Notes: a model not told the origin generated them from the letters alone. A stretch of 23,979 bases of DNA from CAZCZU01 sp964503475 (GCA_964503475.1 CAZCZU010000038.1:1-23979); one strand, 5' to 3'. Counted from the first letter of the stretch, positions 14,016 to 21,920 are shown. Program-made: numbers and translations.

Positions 14016-14438
14016 ATGTTGTGGGTCAAGGCATTTCATATCATCGCACTGGTATCGTGGTTCGCGGGGCTGTTCTATCTGCCGCGTCTGTTCGTGTATC
14101 ACGCAGGCCACCCGGACGGGCCGGTGCACGAGCAGTTCTGTATCATGGAGCGCAAGCTTTACCGTTTCATCATGCGTCCGGCGATGATGGTGACCATTAC
14201 CCTCGGCCTGGTGCTGGCCTGGATGCAGTGGGATGTGCTTTATGACGAGGCATGGTTCTGGCTGAAAATGGTGCTGGTGGCCGGACTGCTCGCATTTCAC
14301 ATCCATAACGGTCGCGTGGTGCGTGCATTCGCCGAGGGGTGTAACGACCGCGACCATGTTTTCTTCCGCAAGTACAACGAGATTCCGACCCTGATCCTGG
14401 TTTTCGCCGTTATTCTGGTGGTGGTACGGCCCTTTTAG
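14016..14438 (+). CDS. hemJ: Protoporphyrinogen oxidase HemJ
   Basis: This 140-residue membrane enzyme oxidises protoporphyrinogen IX to protoporphyrin IX, the penultimate step of haem synthesis, and passes electrons to the respiratory chain. Four hydrophobic helices are visible. Family residues include H8 in WVKAFHIIALVSWFAGLFYLP (3-23), the ERKLYRFIMRP segment (45-55), the AFHIHNGR segment (93-100) and the RKYNEIPT motif near the C-terminus (118-125). The length is typical of the UPF0093/HemJ family. It follows regA by 68 bp but seems to have its own promoter with no clear ribosome-binding site. Placing a haem gene next to redox regulators makes physiological sense. Its last 29 nt overlap the convergent gene. 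Confidence 0.93.
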   Translation: MLWVKAFHIIALVSWFAGLFYLPRLFVYHAGHPDGPVHEQFCIMERKLYRFIMRPAMMVTITLGLVLAWMQWDVLYDEAWFWLKMVLVAGLLAFHIHNGRVVRAFAEGCNDRDHVFFRKYNEIPTLILVFAVILVVVRPF

Positions 14439-14883
14439 GCTCTTCTGATTGCGGCGTTTCACACGCCTGAACTCTTGTGTTGATGTGCGGTGCGAGCGTA
14501 TGGATGTCGAGCCATGCAATCGCCTCATCCATCTCCTCTCTGCGCAGGACACGTGTCTCATCGATTTCCCTGGAGTCCGTCGCCGTCTGATAGATGCGGG
14601 CCAGGCCGTAAGCCAGGGAGCTTTCCGCCACAATGGCCAGCTTGCCGCTCTGGCGGAATTTGGCGGCGCGCATGCGCATGCCGGAGTCGAAGACGGTTCT
14701 CCACCCCAGCTGTTGCGTCGAGATGTTTTTGCATAAGACCATCAGGCCGCGTGTGCCGGGGGCGGTGTATTCGCCGCTCAGCAGGCGATTGATATGGGCA
14801 TTGACCTCATCGTTGGTGATCGCTCCATGCAGAACAATCAGCATGAAATTGTGTTCGGCAGAATGTTCGAAATAGATTCCCAT
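14410..14883 (-). CDS. SpoIIAA/STAS-like domain protein
   Basis: This 157-residue cytoplasmic protein resembles the SpoIIAA-like (STAS-type) fold. It opens with a beta-strand pattern (FMLIVLHGAITNDEV, about 13-27), has a central GTRGLMVLCKNI strand (44-55), and a GKLAIVAESSLAYGLARIYQ segment (80-99), and ends the domain with RREEMDEAIAWLDI (113-126), as such proteins do. The last 30 or so residues are proline- and acid-rich with no domain character, and part of this tail is encoded antisense to the end of hemJ. GGCGGT precedes the ATG. No kinase or partner gene lies adjacent. The family call is by pattern only. Confidence 0.62.
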   Translation of the reverse strand: MGIYFEHSAEHNFMLIVLHGAITNDEVNAHINRLLSGEYTAPGTRGLMVLCKNISTQQLGWRTVFDSGMRMRAAKFRQSGKLAIVAESSLAYGLARIYQTATDSREIDETRVLRREEMDEAIAWLDIHTLAPHINTRVQACETPQSEEPKRAVPPPE

Positions 14884-14956
14884 TGCTTACCGCCATCGGC
14901 TCCAACCTATTTGAATTGATAGCCAATCGCGGCCGGGATTGTAAGGGGCCGGAGCA

Positions 14957-14987
14957 CGACCTCCCTCTCTTTTCGACAGGGAGGTCG
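14957..14987 (-). terminator. Hairpin after gcvPB
   Basis: A perfect 10-bp inverted repeat, CGACCTCCCT (14957-14966) and AGGGAGGTCG (14978-14987), with an 11-nt loop lies shortly after the gcvPB stop. It has no proper T-run on the minus strand, so it may be a 3'-end stabiliser or a weak terminator rather than a full intrinsic one. Confidence 0.5.
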
Positions 14988-14998
14988 CATTTGTCCGG

Positions 14999-16480
14999 TT
15001 ATTGCTCGTTCCAGACCAGTACCGGCTTGCGGGCGGCAGCCGTTTCGTCCAGGCGTGTACGTACCGGCAGCAGGGGAGCGGCATGCAGTGCCTCGGTGTC
15101 GCCGGCTTCGCACTGGGCCGCGATCTCCAGCATCGCCTCGCAGAAGGCGTCGAGCGTCTCCTTCGATTCGGTCTCGGTCGGTTCGATGAGCATCGCGCCA
15201 TGTACAATCAAAGGAAAATAGACCGTCATCGGGTGGAAACCGAGGTCGATCAGGCGCTTGGCGATATCGAGCGTCTTGACCCCATGCCTGTTCTGCAACT
15301 CGTCGGTGAGCAGGCACTCGTGCTTGCACAGGCCTTCAAACGGCACGTGGTAGGCATCCTTCAGGCGCGCCAGCACATAGTTGGCGTTCAGCACCGCATC
15401 TTCGGCGATTCTGTGCAGATGCTCGCGGCCGAAAGCGGCGATGTAGGCGGCAGCCCTGAGCAGTACACCGCTCTGGCCGATGCTGCCCAGCACCGGGCCG
15501 ATGCTCTGGTCATCTTCGTGCACCAGGGTGTAACCCGCATCCGTCTTTTCGATGCGCGGCACCGGCAGGTAGGGGGCGAGTGCCTCGTTGACCACCACCG
15601 GGCCACCGCCCGGGCCACCACCGCCGTGCGGGGTGGAGAAGGTCTTGTGCACATTGATGTGCAGGCAGTCGATACCCATGTCGCCCGGGCGGGCGATGCC
15701 GACCAGGGCGTTGAGGTTGGCGCCATCGCCATAAACGAAGCCGCCGGCCGCGTGCACGAGATTGCAGATCTCGATGATCTCCGACTCGAAGGCGCCGGCT
15801 GTGTTCGGGTTGGTCAGCATCAGGGCGGCGACATCGCCGTCCAGGTGCGCCTTCAGCTCCTCGATATCGAGACGGCCGTCCGGGCGCGACTTCAGTTCCA
15901 CCGTCTGCATGCCGCACAGTGTGGCCGAGGCCGGGTTGGTGCCGTGGGCCGAGTCGGGAACCAGCACCTTGTTGCGGTGGCCTTCGCCGCGAGCGGTGAG
16001 GGCTGCCTTGATCAGCATCAGGCCGGCCAGCTCGCCGTGAGCTCCTGCAGCCGGCTGCAGGGTGGCGTACGGCAGGCCGGTGATCTCGCCCAGCCACTCC
16101 TGCAGCTCATGCAGCAGTGCCAGCGCACCCTGCACGGTGTGCTCCGGCTGATCGGGATGGATATGAGCCAGGCCCGGCAGGCGCACCACCGTCTCGTTGA
16201 CGCGCGGGTTGTATTTCATGGTGCAGGAGCCGAGCGGGTAGAAACCGGTCTCGATGCCGTGGTTCCACTGCGACAGGCGTACGAAGTGGCGCACCGCTTC
16301 CGGCTCGGAGAGGCCCGGAATATTGGCGGCCTGCTTGCGGGCGAAGGCGGCGAGACTTGCATCGATGTCGCCCTCGACACCCGGCAGGCTGATGCTGGTG
16401 GCCTCTTTATGGGCATGCTCGAAGAGCAGCGGCTCTTCGTGCTGCAGGCCGTGGGTTCCGGAGTAGCGGTTCTGGCTCAT
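14999..16480 (-). CDS. gcvPB: Glycine decarboxylase (P-protein) subunit 2
   Basis: This 493-residue subunit carries the pyridoxal-phosphate lysine of the two-subunit glycine decarboxylase, which decarboxylates glycine and loads aminomethyl on to the lipoyl arm of GcvH. The PLP lysine is K279 in NVHKTFSTPHGGGGPGGGP (276-294), with the glycine-rich loop that follows it. Other family segments are present: YPLGSCTMKYNP (81-92), LQPAAGAHGE (141-150) and DSAHGTNPA (176-184). Length is normal. Its ATG overlaps the gcvPA stop by 4 nt, so the two subunits are made by coupled translation. A hairpin lies downstream. Confidence 0.97.
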   Translation of the reverse strand: MSQNRYSGTHGLQHEEPLLFEHAHKEATSISLPGVEGDIDASLAAFARKQAANIPGLSEPEAVRHFVRLSQWNHGIETGFYPLGSCTMKYNPRVNETVVRLPGLAHIHPDQPEHTVQGALALLHELQEWLGEITGLPYATLQPAAGAHGELAGLMLIKAALTARGEGHRNKVLVPDSAHGTNPASATLCGMQTVELKSRPDGRLDIEELKAHLDGDVAALMLTNPNTAGAFESEIIEICNLVHAAGGFVYGDGANLNALVGIARPGDMGIDCLHINVHKTFSTPHGGGGPGGGPVVVNEALAPYLPVPRIEKTDAGYTLVHEDDQSIGPVLGSIGQSGVLLRAAAYIAAFGREHLHRIAEDAVLNANYVLARLKDAYHVPFEGLCKHECLLTDELQNRHGVKTLDIAKRLIDLGFHPMTVYFPLIVHGAMLIEPTETESKETLDAFCEAMLEIAAQCEAGDTEALHAAPLLPVRTRLDETAAARKPVLVWNEQ

Positions 16481-17823
16481 CGTGCAGCCTCCAGTGCGGC
16501 GTGGTAGTCGGTGATATCACTTGCCTCGATCATCTCGGTGGTGGCGATAAGCAGGTGGCGGGCATCGGCCGAGGGATCGATACGCTCCAGCGGGATACCG
16601 GCGAAGATGGCGCGCTCCTCGGCGATGGCGAGGAACCGATCGCGTGCCGCCTGATCGGCAAAGCTAAGCACTGTCTCATTGTAGTGGGCACCGGTTGCCG
16701 CCTCGACATGGTCGGGCAGGCCGGAGACAAGTTTGTTGAGTGCGGCAGCCGAACGGTGAGCAACGGTGGCAAGGCCCGCATCGCCCATCAGCGTCATGTA
16801 GGTGGCGGCAGCCGTGCACATCAGCCCCTGGTTGCTGCAGATGTTGCTGGTCGCCTTCTCGCGCCGGATATGCTGCTCGCGGGTGGAGAGGGTGAGTACG
16901 AAGCCGCGCCGGCCCTCTTTATCTTCCGTGAGACCACAAACCCGCCCCGGCATCTGGCGCACATATTTCTGCTTGCAGGTAAAGAGGCCCAGATGTGGGC
17001 CGCCATAGCCCATCGGGATGCCGAGCGCCTGGCCGGAACCGACACAGATATCGGCGCCAAAACTTCCCGGCGCCTCGATCAGGGCAAAAGCGGAGGCATC
17101 GGCAAAGGCGACGACCATCAGGGCACCGGCCTCGTCGCAGGCTTTACGGATATCGGCCAGATCGTAAACGCTGCCGTAGAAATCCGGGTACTGGACGATG
17201 ACGCAGGCGGTCTCCTTATCGACCGCGCCGACGATGGCGTTGACGTCGGTGGCCAGTCCATCGCAGTCAATATCGTGGCTGGAGCCTGAGAGGCGGGAGA
17301 GGTAGTTGTGGGTCACTGAGCGGTAGCGCGGGTTCACACTGCCGGCGAGCAGCACCTTGTCGCGGCGGGTGACACGTCGGGCCATCAGGGCTGCTTCGGC
17401 GACACTGGTGGCAGCGTCGTACATCGAGGCGTTGCAGACATCCATGCCCAGCAGGCGGGCGATCATGGTCTGGAACTCGAACAGTGCCTGCAGCGTGCCC
17501 TGACTGATTTCCGGCTGGTAGGGGGTGTAGGCGGTCAGGAACTCGCCGCGGCTTATCACATAGTCGACCACGGAGGGGACGAAGTGGTGGTAGGTGCCGC
17601 CGCCGAGGAAGCAGCGGGTGTTGCCGGCATGGCGATTCTGTTCGGCCGCCTCGGTGAACTTGCGGATAATACCGGCCTCATGCAGGGCATCCGGCAGCTT
17701 CAGTGAGCCACTTTCGATATGCAGGCCGGCCGGGATGTCGGCGAAGAGGTCGCGGATGTTGTCGGCACCGATGGTGGCCAGCATCTGGCTGCGATCGGCA
17801 TCGGTATGGGGTAGAAATCGCAT
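16477..17823 (-). CDS. gcvPA: Glycine decarboxylase (P-protein) subunit 1
   Basis: This 448-residue subunit corresponds to the N-terminal half of the single-chain P-protein and pairs with GcvPB. Recognisable segments are FLGGGTYHHFVP (72-83), EFLTAYTPYQPEISQGTLQ (94-112) and the NASMYDAATS region (131-140), all typical of GcvPA. The length is as expected. The start has AGGA about 11 nt upstream. It lies about 80 nt after gcvH, with a strong hairpin in the gap, and overlaps gcvPB by 4 nt. Its expression may therefore be set separately from gcvT and gcvH. Confidence 0.97.
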   Translation of the reverse strand: MRFLPHTDADRSQMLATIGADNIRDLFADIPAGLHIESGSLKLPDALHEAGIIRKFTEAAEQNRHAGNTRCFLGGGTYHHFVPSVVDYVISRGEFLTAYTPYQPEISQGTLQALFEFQTMIARLLGMDVCNASMYDAATSVAEAALMARRVTRRDKVLLAGSVNPRYRSVTHNYLSRLSGSSHDIDCDGLATDVNAIVGAVDKETACVIVQYPDFYGSVYDLADIRKACDEAGALMVVAFADASAFALIEAPGSFGADICVGSGQALGIPMGYGGPHLGLFTCKQKYVRQMPGRVCGLTEDKEGRRGFVLTLSTREQHIRREKATSNICSNQGLMCTAAATYMTLMGDAGLATVAHRSAAALNKLVSGLPDHVEAATGAHYNETVLSFADQAARDRFLAIAEERAIFAGIPLERIDPSADARHLLIATTEMIEASDITDYHAALEAAR

Positions 17824-17854
17824 GGCTTGTTCCTGATCTTGGTTTTGAAACTCA

Positions 17855-17882
17855 AAGGCTGCGGGACAGTGCCCGCAGCCTT
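17855..17882 (-). terminator. Strong hairpin between gcvH and gcvPA
   Basis: A perfect 11-bp stem AAGGCTGCGGG/CCCGCAGCCTT with a 6-nt loop is followed on the minus strand by TTTGAGTTT. It is a likely intrinsic terminator for gcvH, or an attenuator that lowers readthrough into gcvPA-gcvPB. Confidence 0.65.
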
Positions 17883-17903
17883 GATAAGTCGTAAAGCGGA
17901 GCC

Positions 17904-18278
17904 TTACTCCTCGAGGTAGGTGGCGTAGGTGGCTTCGTCCATCAGCTCGGCGGTGTCACCGCTCATTTTGATTTTGACGATCCAGCCGCTGCCGTAGGGC
18001 TCGCCATTCACCTGCTCGGGAGCATCTTCCAGCTCGCCATTGACCTCGATGACCTCGCCGGTGACCGGCGCATAGACATCCGAGACCGCCTTGACCGACT
18101 CGACGACGGCAAAAGCCTCGCCGGCATCGATGCTACGGCCCACTTCCGGCAGCTCGACAAAGACGATGTCGCCGAGCGCCTCCTGAGCGTGGTCGGTGAT
18201 GCCCATCGTGGCGACATCGCCCTCGATACGCACCCACTCGTGCTCCTTGGTGTATTTCAGATCTGCCGGAATGCTCAT
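17904..18278 (-). CDS. gcvH: Glycine cleavage system H protein
   Basis: This 124-residue lipoyl carrier protein shuttles the aminomethyl group between P, T and L proteins. The lipoylated lysine is K63 in VESVKAVSDVYAPVTGEV (59-76), the family signature. The N-terminus (DLKYTKEHEWV, 6-16) and the YGSGWIVKIK segment (95-104) are also standard. GGAGGAG directly upstream fixes the start. It follows gcvT by 36 nt and is in turn followed by a hairpin before gcvPA. The lipoamide dehydrogenase and lipoylation enzymes are not in this window. Confidence 0.98.
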   Translation of the reverse strand: MSIPADLKYTKEHEWVRIEGDVATMGITDHAQEALGDIVFVELPEVGRSIDAGEAFAVVESVKAVSDVYAPVTGEVIEVNGELEDAPEQVNGEPYGSGWIVKIKMSGDTAELMDEATYATYLEE

Positions 18279-18314
18279 CTCTCTCCTCCTGCCTGGTTCG
18301 TCATTCGTGTTGAG

Positions 18315-19409
18315 TTATTTGCGTACGTTGCTGCGTACGAAGGGCGTCTTCGTTCGCTGGCAAGGAATGGCCTTGCCGCGGATGTCGATGGCCAGCTCGC
18401 CCTGCTCGGCAAACTCCGGCTGCACATAGGCGAGGGCCACGCCGCCACCGGCCAGTGGCGAGTGCATGCCGCTGGTGACTTCGCCGACCACCTTGCCGCC
18501 TGAGACGACCGGGTAGTGCTCGCGCGGGATGCCGCGACCGGTCATCTTGACGGCGATCAGGCGCTGTTTCGGACCTTCGGCCTTGCGGGCCGCCACGGCA
18601 CTGCTACCGATGAACGCGCCCTTATCCAGCTTGGTGATCCACATCAGCTTCGCCTCGACCGGGGTGACAGTACTGCTGATCTCGTGTCCGTAAAGGGCGT
18701 AGCCCATCTCGGTGCGCAGCATGTCGCGGGCGGCCAGGCCGATCGGGGCTGCACCGGCTTCAACGAGGCTGTTCCAGACGGAGACAGCGGCACTGTTGGG
18801 CAGGTAGAGCTCGAAACCATCCTCACCGGTGTAGCCGGTGCGGGAGATAATCGCCTCCACTCCGGCCAGTGTGGTGACAGTGAAGCGGTAGTAGCCGATC
18901 GTTTCCAGATCGCAGCCGGCCAAGGGCTGCAGCAGTGCTTGCGCGGTTGCGCCCTGCAGGGCCAGCAGTGTGGTCTCATCCGATTCATCGGAGACCGTAA
19001 CATCGAAGCCTGCGGCTTCTTTCTGCAGGTGCGCCACATCCTTGTGCCGGTTGGCGGCGTTGATGCAGAGGTAGTACTCGTGATCTGCGACGCGGTAGGT
19101 GGTGATATCGTCGATAAAGGTGCCGGCCTCATCGAGCAGGGCCGAATACTGCACCTGGCCATCGATGAGCTTGCTGACATCGTTGGTGGTGACATGTTGC
19201 AGGAAGGCGAGGGCCTCGGGGCCAGCGACACGTACCTGCCCCATATGGGTGATGTCGAAGATGCCGGTGCCGCCTTCGCGCACGGCCGTGTACTCCTTCA
19301 GGGCGCCGGCCGGGTACTGCACCGGCATTGCAAAGCCGGCAAATGGCACCATCTTGCCGCCCAGTTTCAGATGCTCTTCATAGAGCGGGGTGCGGGCGAG
19401 TTCGCTCAT
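18315..19409 (-). CDS. gcvT: Glycine cleavage system T protein (aminomethyltransferase)
   Basis: This 364-residue enzyme releases ammonia from the aminomethyl-lipoyl arm of GcvH and makes 5,10-methylene-tetrahydrofolate. Conserved parts are FAGFAMPVQY (23-32), the folate-site region NDVSKLIDGQVQYSALLDE (76-94) with the catalytic aspartate at about D101 (FIDD), and SRTGYTGEDGFELY (about 190-203). The length is normal. The ATG is preceded by AAGGCCCCGG, a weak ribosome-binding site that belongs to the right end (in transcription order) of the inverted-repeat element lying between folD and gcvT. It is first in the gcvT-H-PA-PB order. Confidence 0.97.
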   Translation of the reverse strand: MSELARTPLYEEHLKLGGKMVPFAGFAMPVQYPAGALKEYTAVREGGTGIFDITHMGQVRVAGPEALAFLQHVTTNDVSKLIDGQVQYSALLDEAGTFIDDITTYRVADHEYYLCINAANRHKDVAHLQKEAAGFDVTVSDESDETTLLALQGATAQALLQPLAGCDLETIGYYRFTVTTLAGVEAIISRTGYTGEDGFELYLPNSAAVSVWNSLVEAGAAPIGLAARDMLRTEMGYALYGHEISSTVTPVEAKLMWITKLDKGAFIGSSAVAARKAEGPKQRLIAVKMTGRGIPREHYPVVSGGKVVGEVTSGMHSPLAGGGVALAYVQPEFAEQGELAIDIRGKAIPCQRTKTPFVRSNVRK

Positions 19410-19413
19410 GCCG

Positions 19414-19681
19414 GGGCCTTGCTGACAAGGATTTCGGCTGTAGCGAAATCGCCATTTTTGAAGTGGGGCAAGGCATTTCGAGCGCAGTGTATTGAAAACA
19501 CATCAGCGAGAAATAACGTGGCCGCGCGCAAAAATGGCATTTCCCGCAGGGCTGCGCTCCAAATGAGGCCATTCGGCGTTGCTCGTCGTTTATTTGAATA
19601 GATCAAACTTCACTCCTTGCGCCTTGACTGGCCTCATTTGGTCCAGCAGCGCTTCAGTCGAAATCCTTGTCAGCAAGGCCC
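19414..19681. repeat. 268-bp intergenic element with terminal inverted repeats
   Basis: The outer arms are an exact 23-bp inverted repeat (19414-19436 against 19659-19681), extended to about 31 bp with two mismatches. Two further inverted repeats are nested inside. One has 10 perfect pairs around CCATTTTTG (19451-19460 and 19529-19538), extending to 15 with one bulge. The other has 12 perfect pairs, CCAAATGAGGCC (19559-19570) with 19630-19641. The fold would be an outer stem closing two hairpins. The element starts within the folD stop codon and ends 4 bp before the gcvT ATG. It may be a palindromic dispersed repeat or MITE, or a structured leader RNA. A 66-codon minus-strand frame within it is not convincing as a gene. 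Confidence 0.75.
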
Positions 19682-20538
19682 TAGTCTCCTACATGGGCGC
19701 GGAAGGCCTGAATGGTGTTGTGCAGTAGCATGGTAATGGTCATCGGGCCGACGCCGCCCGGTACCGGGGTGATCCAGGCCGCACGCTCGCGAGCGGCATC
19801 AAACCCGACGTCGCCCATAAGCTTGCCATCTTCCAGGCGGTTCATGCCGACATCGATGACAGTCGCCCCTTCCTTGATCCACTCGCCCTTGACCAGACCC
19901 GCCTTGCCGGCAGCGGCAACAACGATGTCGGCGCGTTCAATGTGAGATTTGAGATCCCGGGTGAAACGGTGGGTGACGGTGACGGTGGCACCGGCCAGCA
20001 GCAGTTCCATGGCCATGGGGCGTCCGACGATATTGGAGGCGCCGACAATGACGGCCTCCTTGCCTTTCACGGATTCACCGGTCTCTTCAAGCAGCTTCAT
20101 GCAGCCGAACGGGGTGCAGGAGCGCAGTGACGGCTTGCGCGAAGCCAGGCGGCCGACATTGTAGGGGTGCCAGCCATCGACATCCTTGTTCGGCAGGATG
20201 GTTTCGATGATCGATTGCGGATTGATCTGTTCCGGTACCGGAGCTTGTACGAGGATACCATCCACGCGTGGATCGCTGTTCAGTTCGGTAATCAGTCCCA
20301 GCAGATGCTGCTGGGATGTCGATTCATCCAGCTCCCAGGAGAAGGAGCGGACCCCGACATTTTCGCAGGCCTTCTTCTTGCTGTTGACGTAGATTTGCGA
20401 GGCAGGATCTTCGCCCACAATAATCACGGCCAGTCCCGGCGCGCGGCCGTGGCGGGCGGTCAGTTCGCTTACTTCCGTGCGCATCTCGTCGCGCATGCGG
20501 GCGGAGAGTGCTTTGCCATCGATCAGTTGTGCAGTCAT
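19681..20538 (-). CDS. folD: Methylene-THF dehydrogenase / methenyl-THF cyclohydrolase
   Basis: This 285-residue bifunctional enzyme interconverts 5,10-methylene-, methenyl- and 10-formyl-tetrahydrofolate. The catalytic pair Y50 and K54 (YVNSKKKA, 50-57), the DVDGWHPYNVGRL segment (118-130), CTPFG (140-144), the Rossmann-type VIVGASNIVGRP region (163-174) and PVPGGVGPMT near the end are all present. The usual QLPLP loop reads QAPVP here (about 98-102), a mild variation. It lies upstream of gcvT on the same strand, which fits: the T protein makes methylene-THF and FolD uses it. The divergent fructokinase gene starts 98 bp away. Confidence 0.97.
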   Translation of the reverse strand: MTAQLIDGKALSARMRDEMRTEVSELTARHGRAPGLAVIIVGEDPASQIYVNSKKKACENVGVRSFSWELDESTSQQHLLGLITELNSDPRVDGILVQAPVPEQINPQSIIETILPNKDVDGWHPYNVGRLASRKPSLRSCTPFGCMKLLEETGESVKGKEAVIVGASNIVGRPMAMELLLAGATVTVTHRFTRDLKSHIERADIVVAAAGKAGLVKGEWIKEGATVIDVGMNRLEDGKLMGDVGFDAARERAAWITPVPGGVGPMTITMLLHNTIQAFRAHVGD

Positions 20539-20636
20539 GGCGCCGGATTGTGGCGTTTTCGTGCCATTCAGTAAACTGGAAGCTGAAATTCGCCGGCTTC
20601 TTGCCGATTGACAGACATTCTGGTCATGATGGCGCC

Positions 20637-21557
20637 ATGAACGATCATGCAGAGGTGCGGATCGGTATCGATCTCGGCGGCACCAAAACGGAATTGATTG
20701 CCCTGGCAGCCGGCAGCCATGCGGAGCTGCTGCGCCTGCGCGAGGCCACCCCGGCAGGTGATTACGACGCCAGTCTGGCGCAGATGGCGGCGATGGTGGG
20801 GCGGGCCGAGCAGCAACTGGGGGCCCGGGCCTCGGTCGGCATCGGCACGCCGGGGGCGATCTCGCAGGCGACAGGATGCATGAAGAATTGCAACTCCACC
20901 TGGCTTAACGGCAGGCCCCTGCGGCAGGACCTGGAGCGGTTGTTGGGGCGTGACATCCGTATGAGCAACGATGCCAACTGCTTCGCCCTCTCCGAGGCGG
21001 TGGATGGCGCTGCGGCCGGAGCCGGCTCGGTGTTCGGGGTCATCGTCGGCACCGGCACGGGGGCGGGGATTGTCATCAACGGCCGGGTGCTGGAGGGGGC
21101 GAACGGCATTGCCGGCGAATGGGGGCACAATCCGTTGCCGTGGCCGCGAGATGATGAGCTGCCGGGGCCTGCCTGCTATTGCGGGCGCGCCGGCTGTATC
21201 GAGACCTGGCTCTCCGGGCCGGGGCTGGCGGGCGATCATGCGCGCCGGACGGGCGAAGTGCTGACGGCCGAGGTCATGGCCACAAGGGCTGTAGCCGGTG
21301 ATCGTGAATGCCTGGCTTCACTGCAGCGCCATGCCGATCGCATGGCGCGGGGACTGGCGCACGTGATCAACATCCTCGATCCGGATGCGATCGTGCTCGG
21401 TGGCGGCATCTCCAATATCGAAAGCCTTTATGAAGCGGTACCAGGGCTTTGGGGTGAGTATGTTTTTTCAGATAAAGTGCAGACACGCCTGCTGCCGCCG
21501 AAGTACGGTGACTCCTCCGGCGTGCGTGGCGCCGCATGGCTGTGGGAAGGGAGGTAA
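20637..21557 (+). CDS. mak: ROK-family fructokinase, Mak type
   Basis: This 306-residue sugar kinase phosphorylates fructose (and probably other hexoses) using ATP. It has the ROK ATP-binding motif IGIDLGGTKTE (9-19), the catalytic aspartate D112 in NDAN, the GTGTGAGI loop (138-145), and the ROK zinc site H164, C180, C182 and C187 (EWGHNPLP and CYCGRAGC). The overall sequence strongly resembles E. coli Mak, including the STWLNG segment (87-92), VNILDPD and the GDSSGVRGAAWLW end. ATG 20637 is chosen because the ROK motif begins just after it. The longer frame upstream overlaps the folD promoter region. The glyoxalase-fold gene begins 3 nt after its stop. Confidence 0.93.
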   Translation: MNDHAEVRIGIDLGGTKTELIALAAGSHAELLRLREATPAGDYDASLAQMAAMVGRAEQQLGARASVGIGTPGAISQATGCMKNCNSTWLNGRPLRQDLERLLGRDIRMSNDANCFALSEAVDGAAAGAGSVFGVIVGTGTGAGIVINGRVLEGANGIAGEWGHNPLPWPRDDELPGPACYCGRAGCIETWLSGPGLAGDHARRTGEVLTAEVMATRAVAGDRECLASLQRHADRMARGLAHVINILDPDAIVLGGGISNIESLYEAVPGLWGEYVFSDKVQTRLLPPKYGDSSGVRGAAWLWEGR

Positions 21558-21560
21558 AAC

Positions 21561-21920
21561 ATGAGAATTGCCCATGTCGGCATCATCGTTTCCGATCTGG
21601 AGCGTGCGGCAGCCTTTTACGAGCGGGTACTGCAGTTGCCGCGTGACGAGCGTCCGGACCTTGGCTTTGACGGAATCTTCTATCGCCTGGGCGGTGGTCA
21701 GCAGATTCATTTGATGCAGCTGGATAACCCGTGTGCGGACCATGCGCGTCCGGCCCATGGCGACCGCGATCATCATGTGGCCCTGACTGTCACATCGCTG
21801 GCTCCGGTATGCACACGCCTGGATGCAGCCGGTATCGACTACACCCGCAGCCGCTCGGGCCGTGCCGCTATCTTCTGCCGCGATCCGGACGGCAATGCGA
21901 TTGAGCTGTGTGAGATGTGA
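21561..21920 (+). CDS. Glyoxalase / VOC-fold protein
   Basis: This 119-residue protein has the paired beta-alpha-beta-beta-beta modules of the vicinal-oxygen-chelate fold. It begins RIAHVGIIVSDLERAAAFYE (2-21), has HHVALTV (71-77) as the start of the second module, and ends FCRDPDGNAIELCEM (105-119). H5, H50, H72 and E115 are candidate metal ligands. It could be a lactoylglutathione lyase-like or another VOC enzyme. The substrate is not evident. GGAGGTAA precedes the ATG, which is 3 nt after mak, so the two form an operon. Its stop codon is directly followed by the heptamer array. Confidence 0.85.
   Translation: MRIAHVGIIVSDLERAAAFYERVLQLPRDERPDLGFDGIFYRLGGGQQIHLMQLDNPCADHARPAHGDRDHHVALTVTSLAPVCTRLDAAGIDYTRSRSGRAAIFCRDPDGNAIELCEM

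Noticed and set aside
19406..19606. Small minus-strand gene of 66 codons between folD and gcvT
   Set aside because: It lies wholly within the inverted-repeat element and overlaps the gcvT start. There is no convincing ribosome-binding site and the sequence is explained by the repeat.
19410..19680. Glycine riboswitch upstream of gcvT
   Set aside because: The paired aptamer motifs typical of glycine riboswitches are not apparent. The structure seen is a symmetrical inverted repeat.
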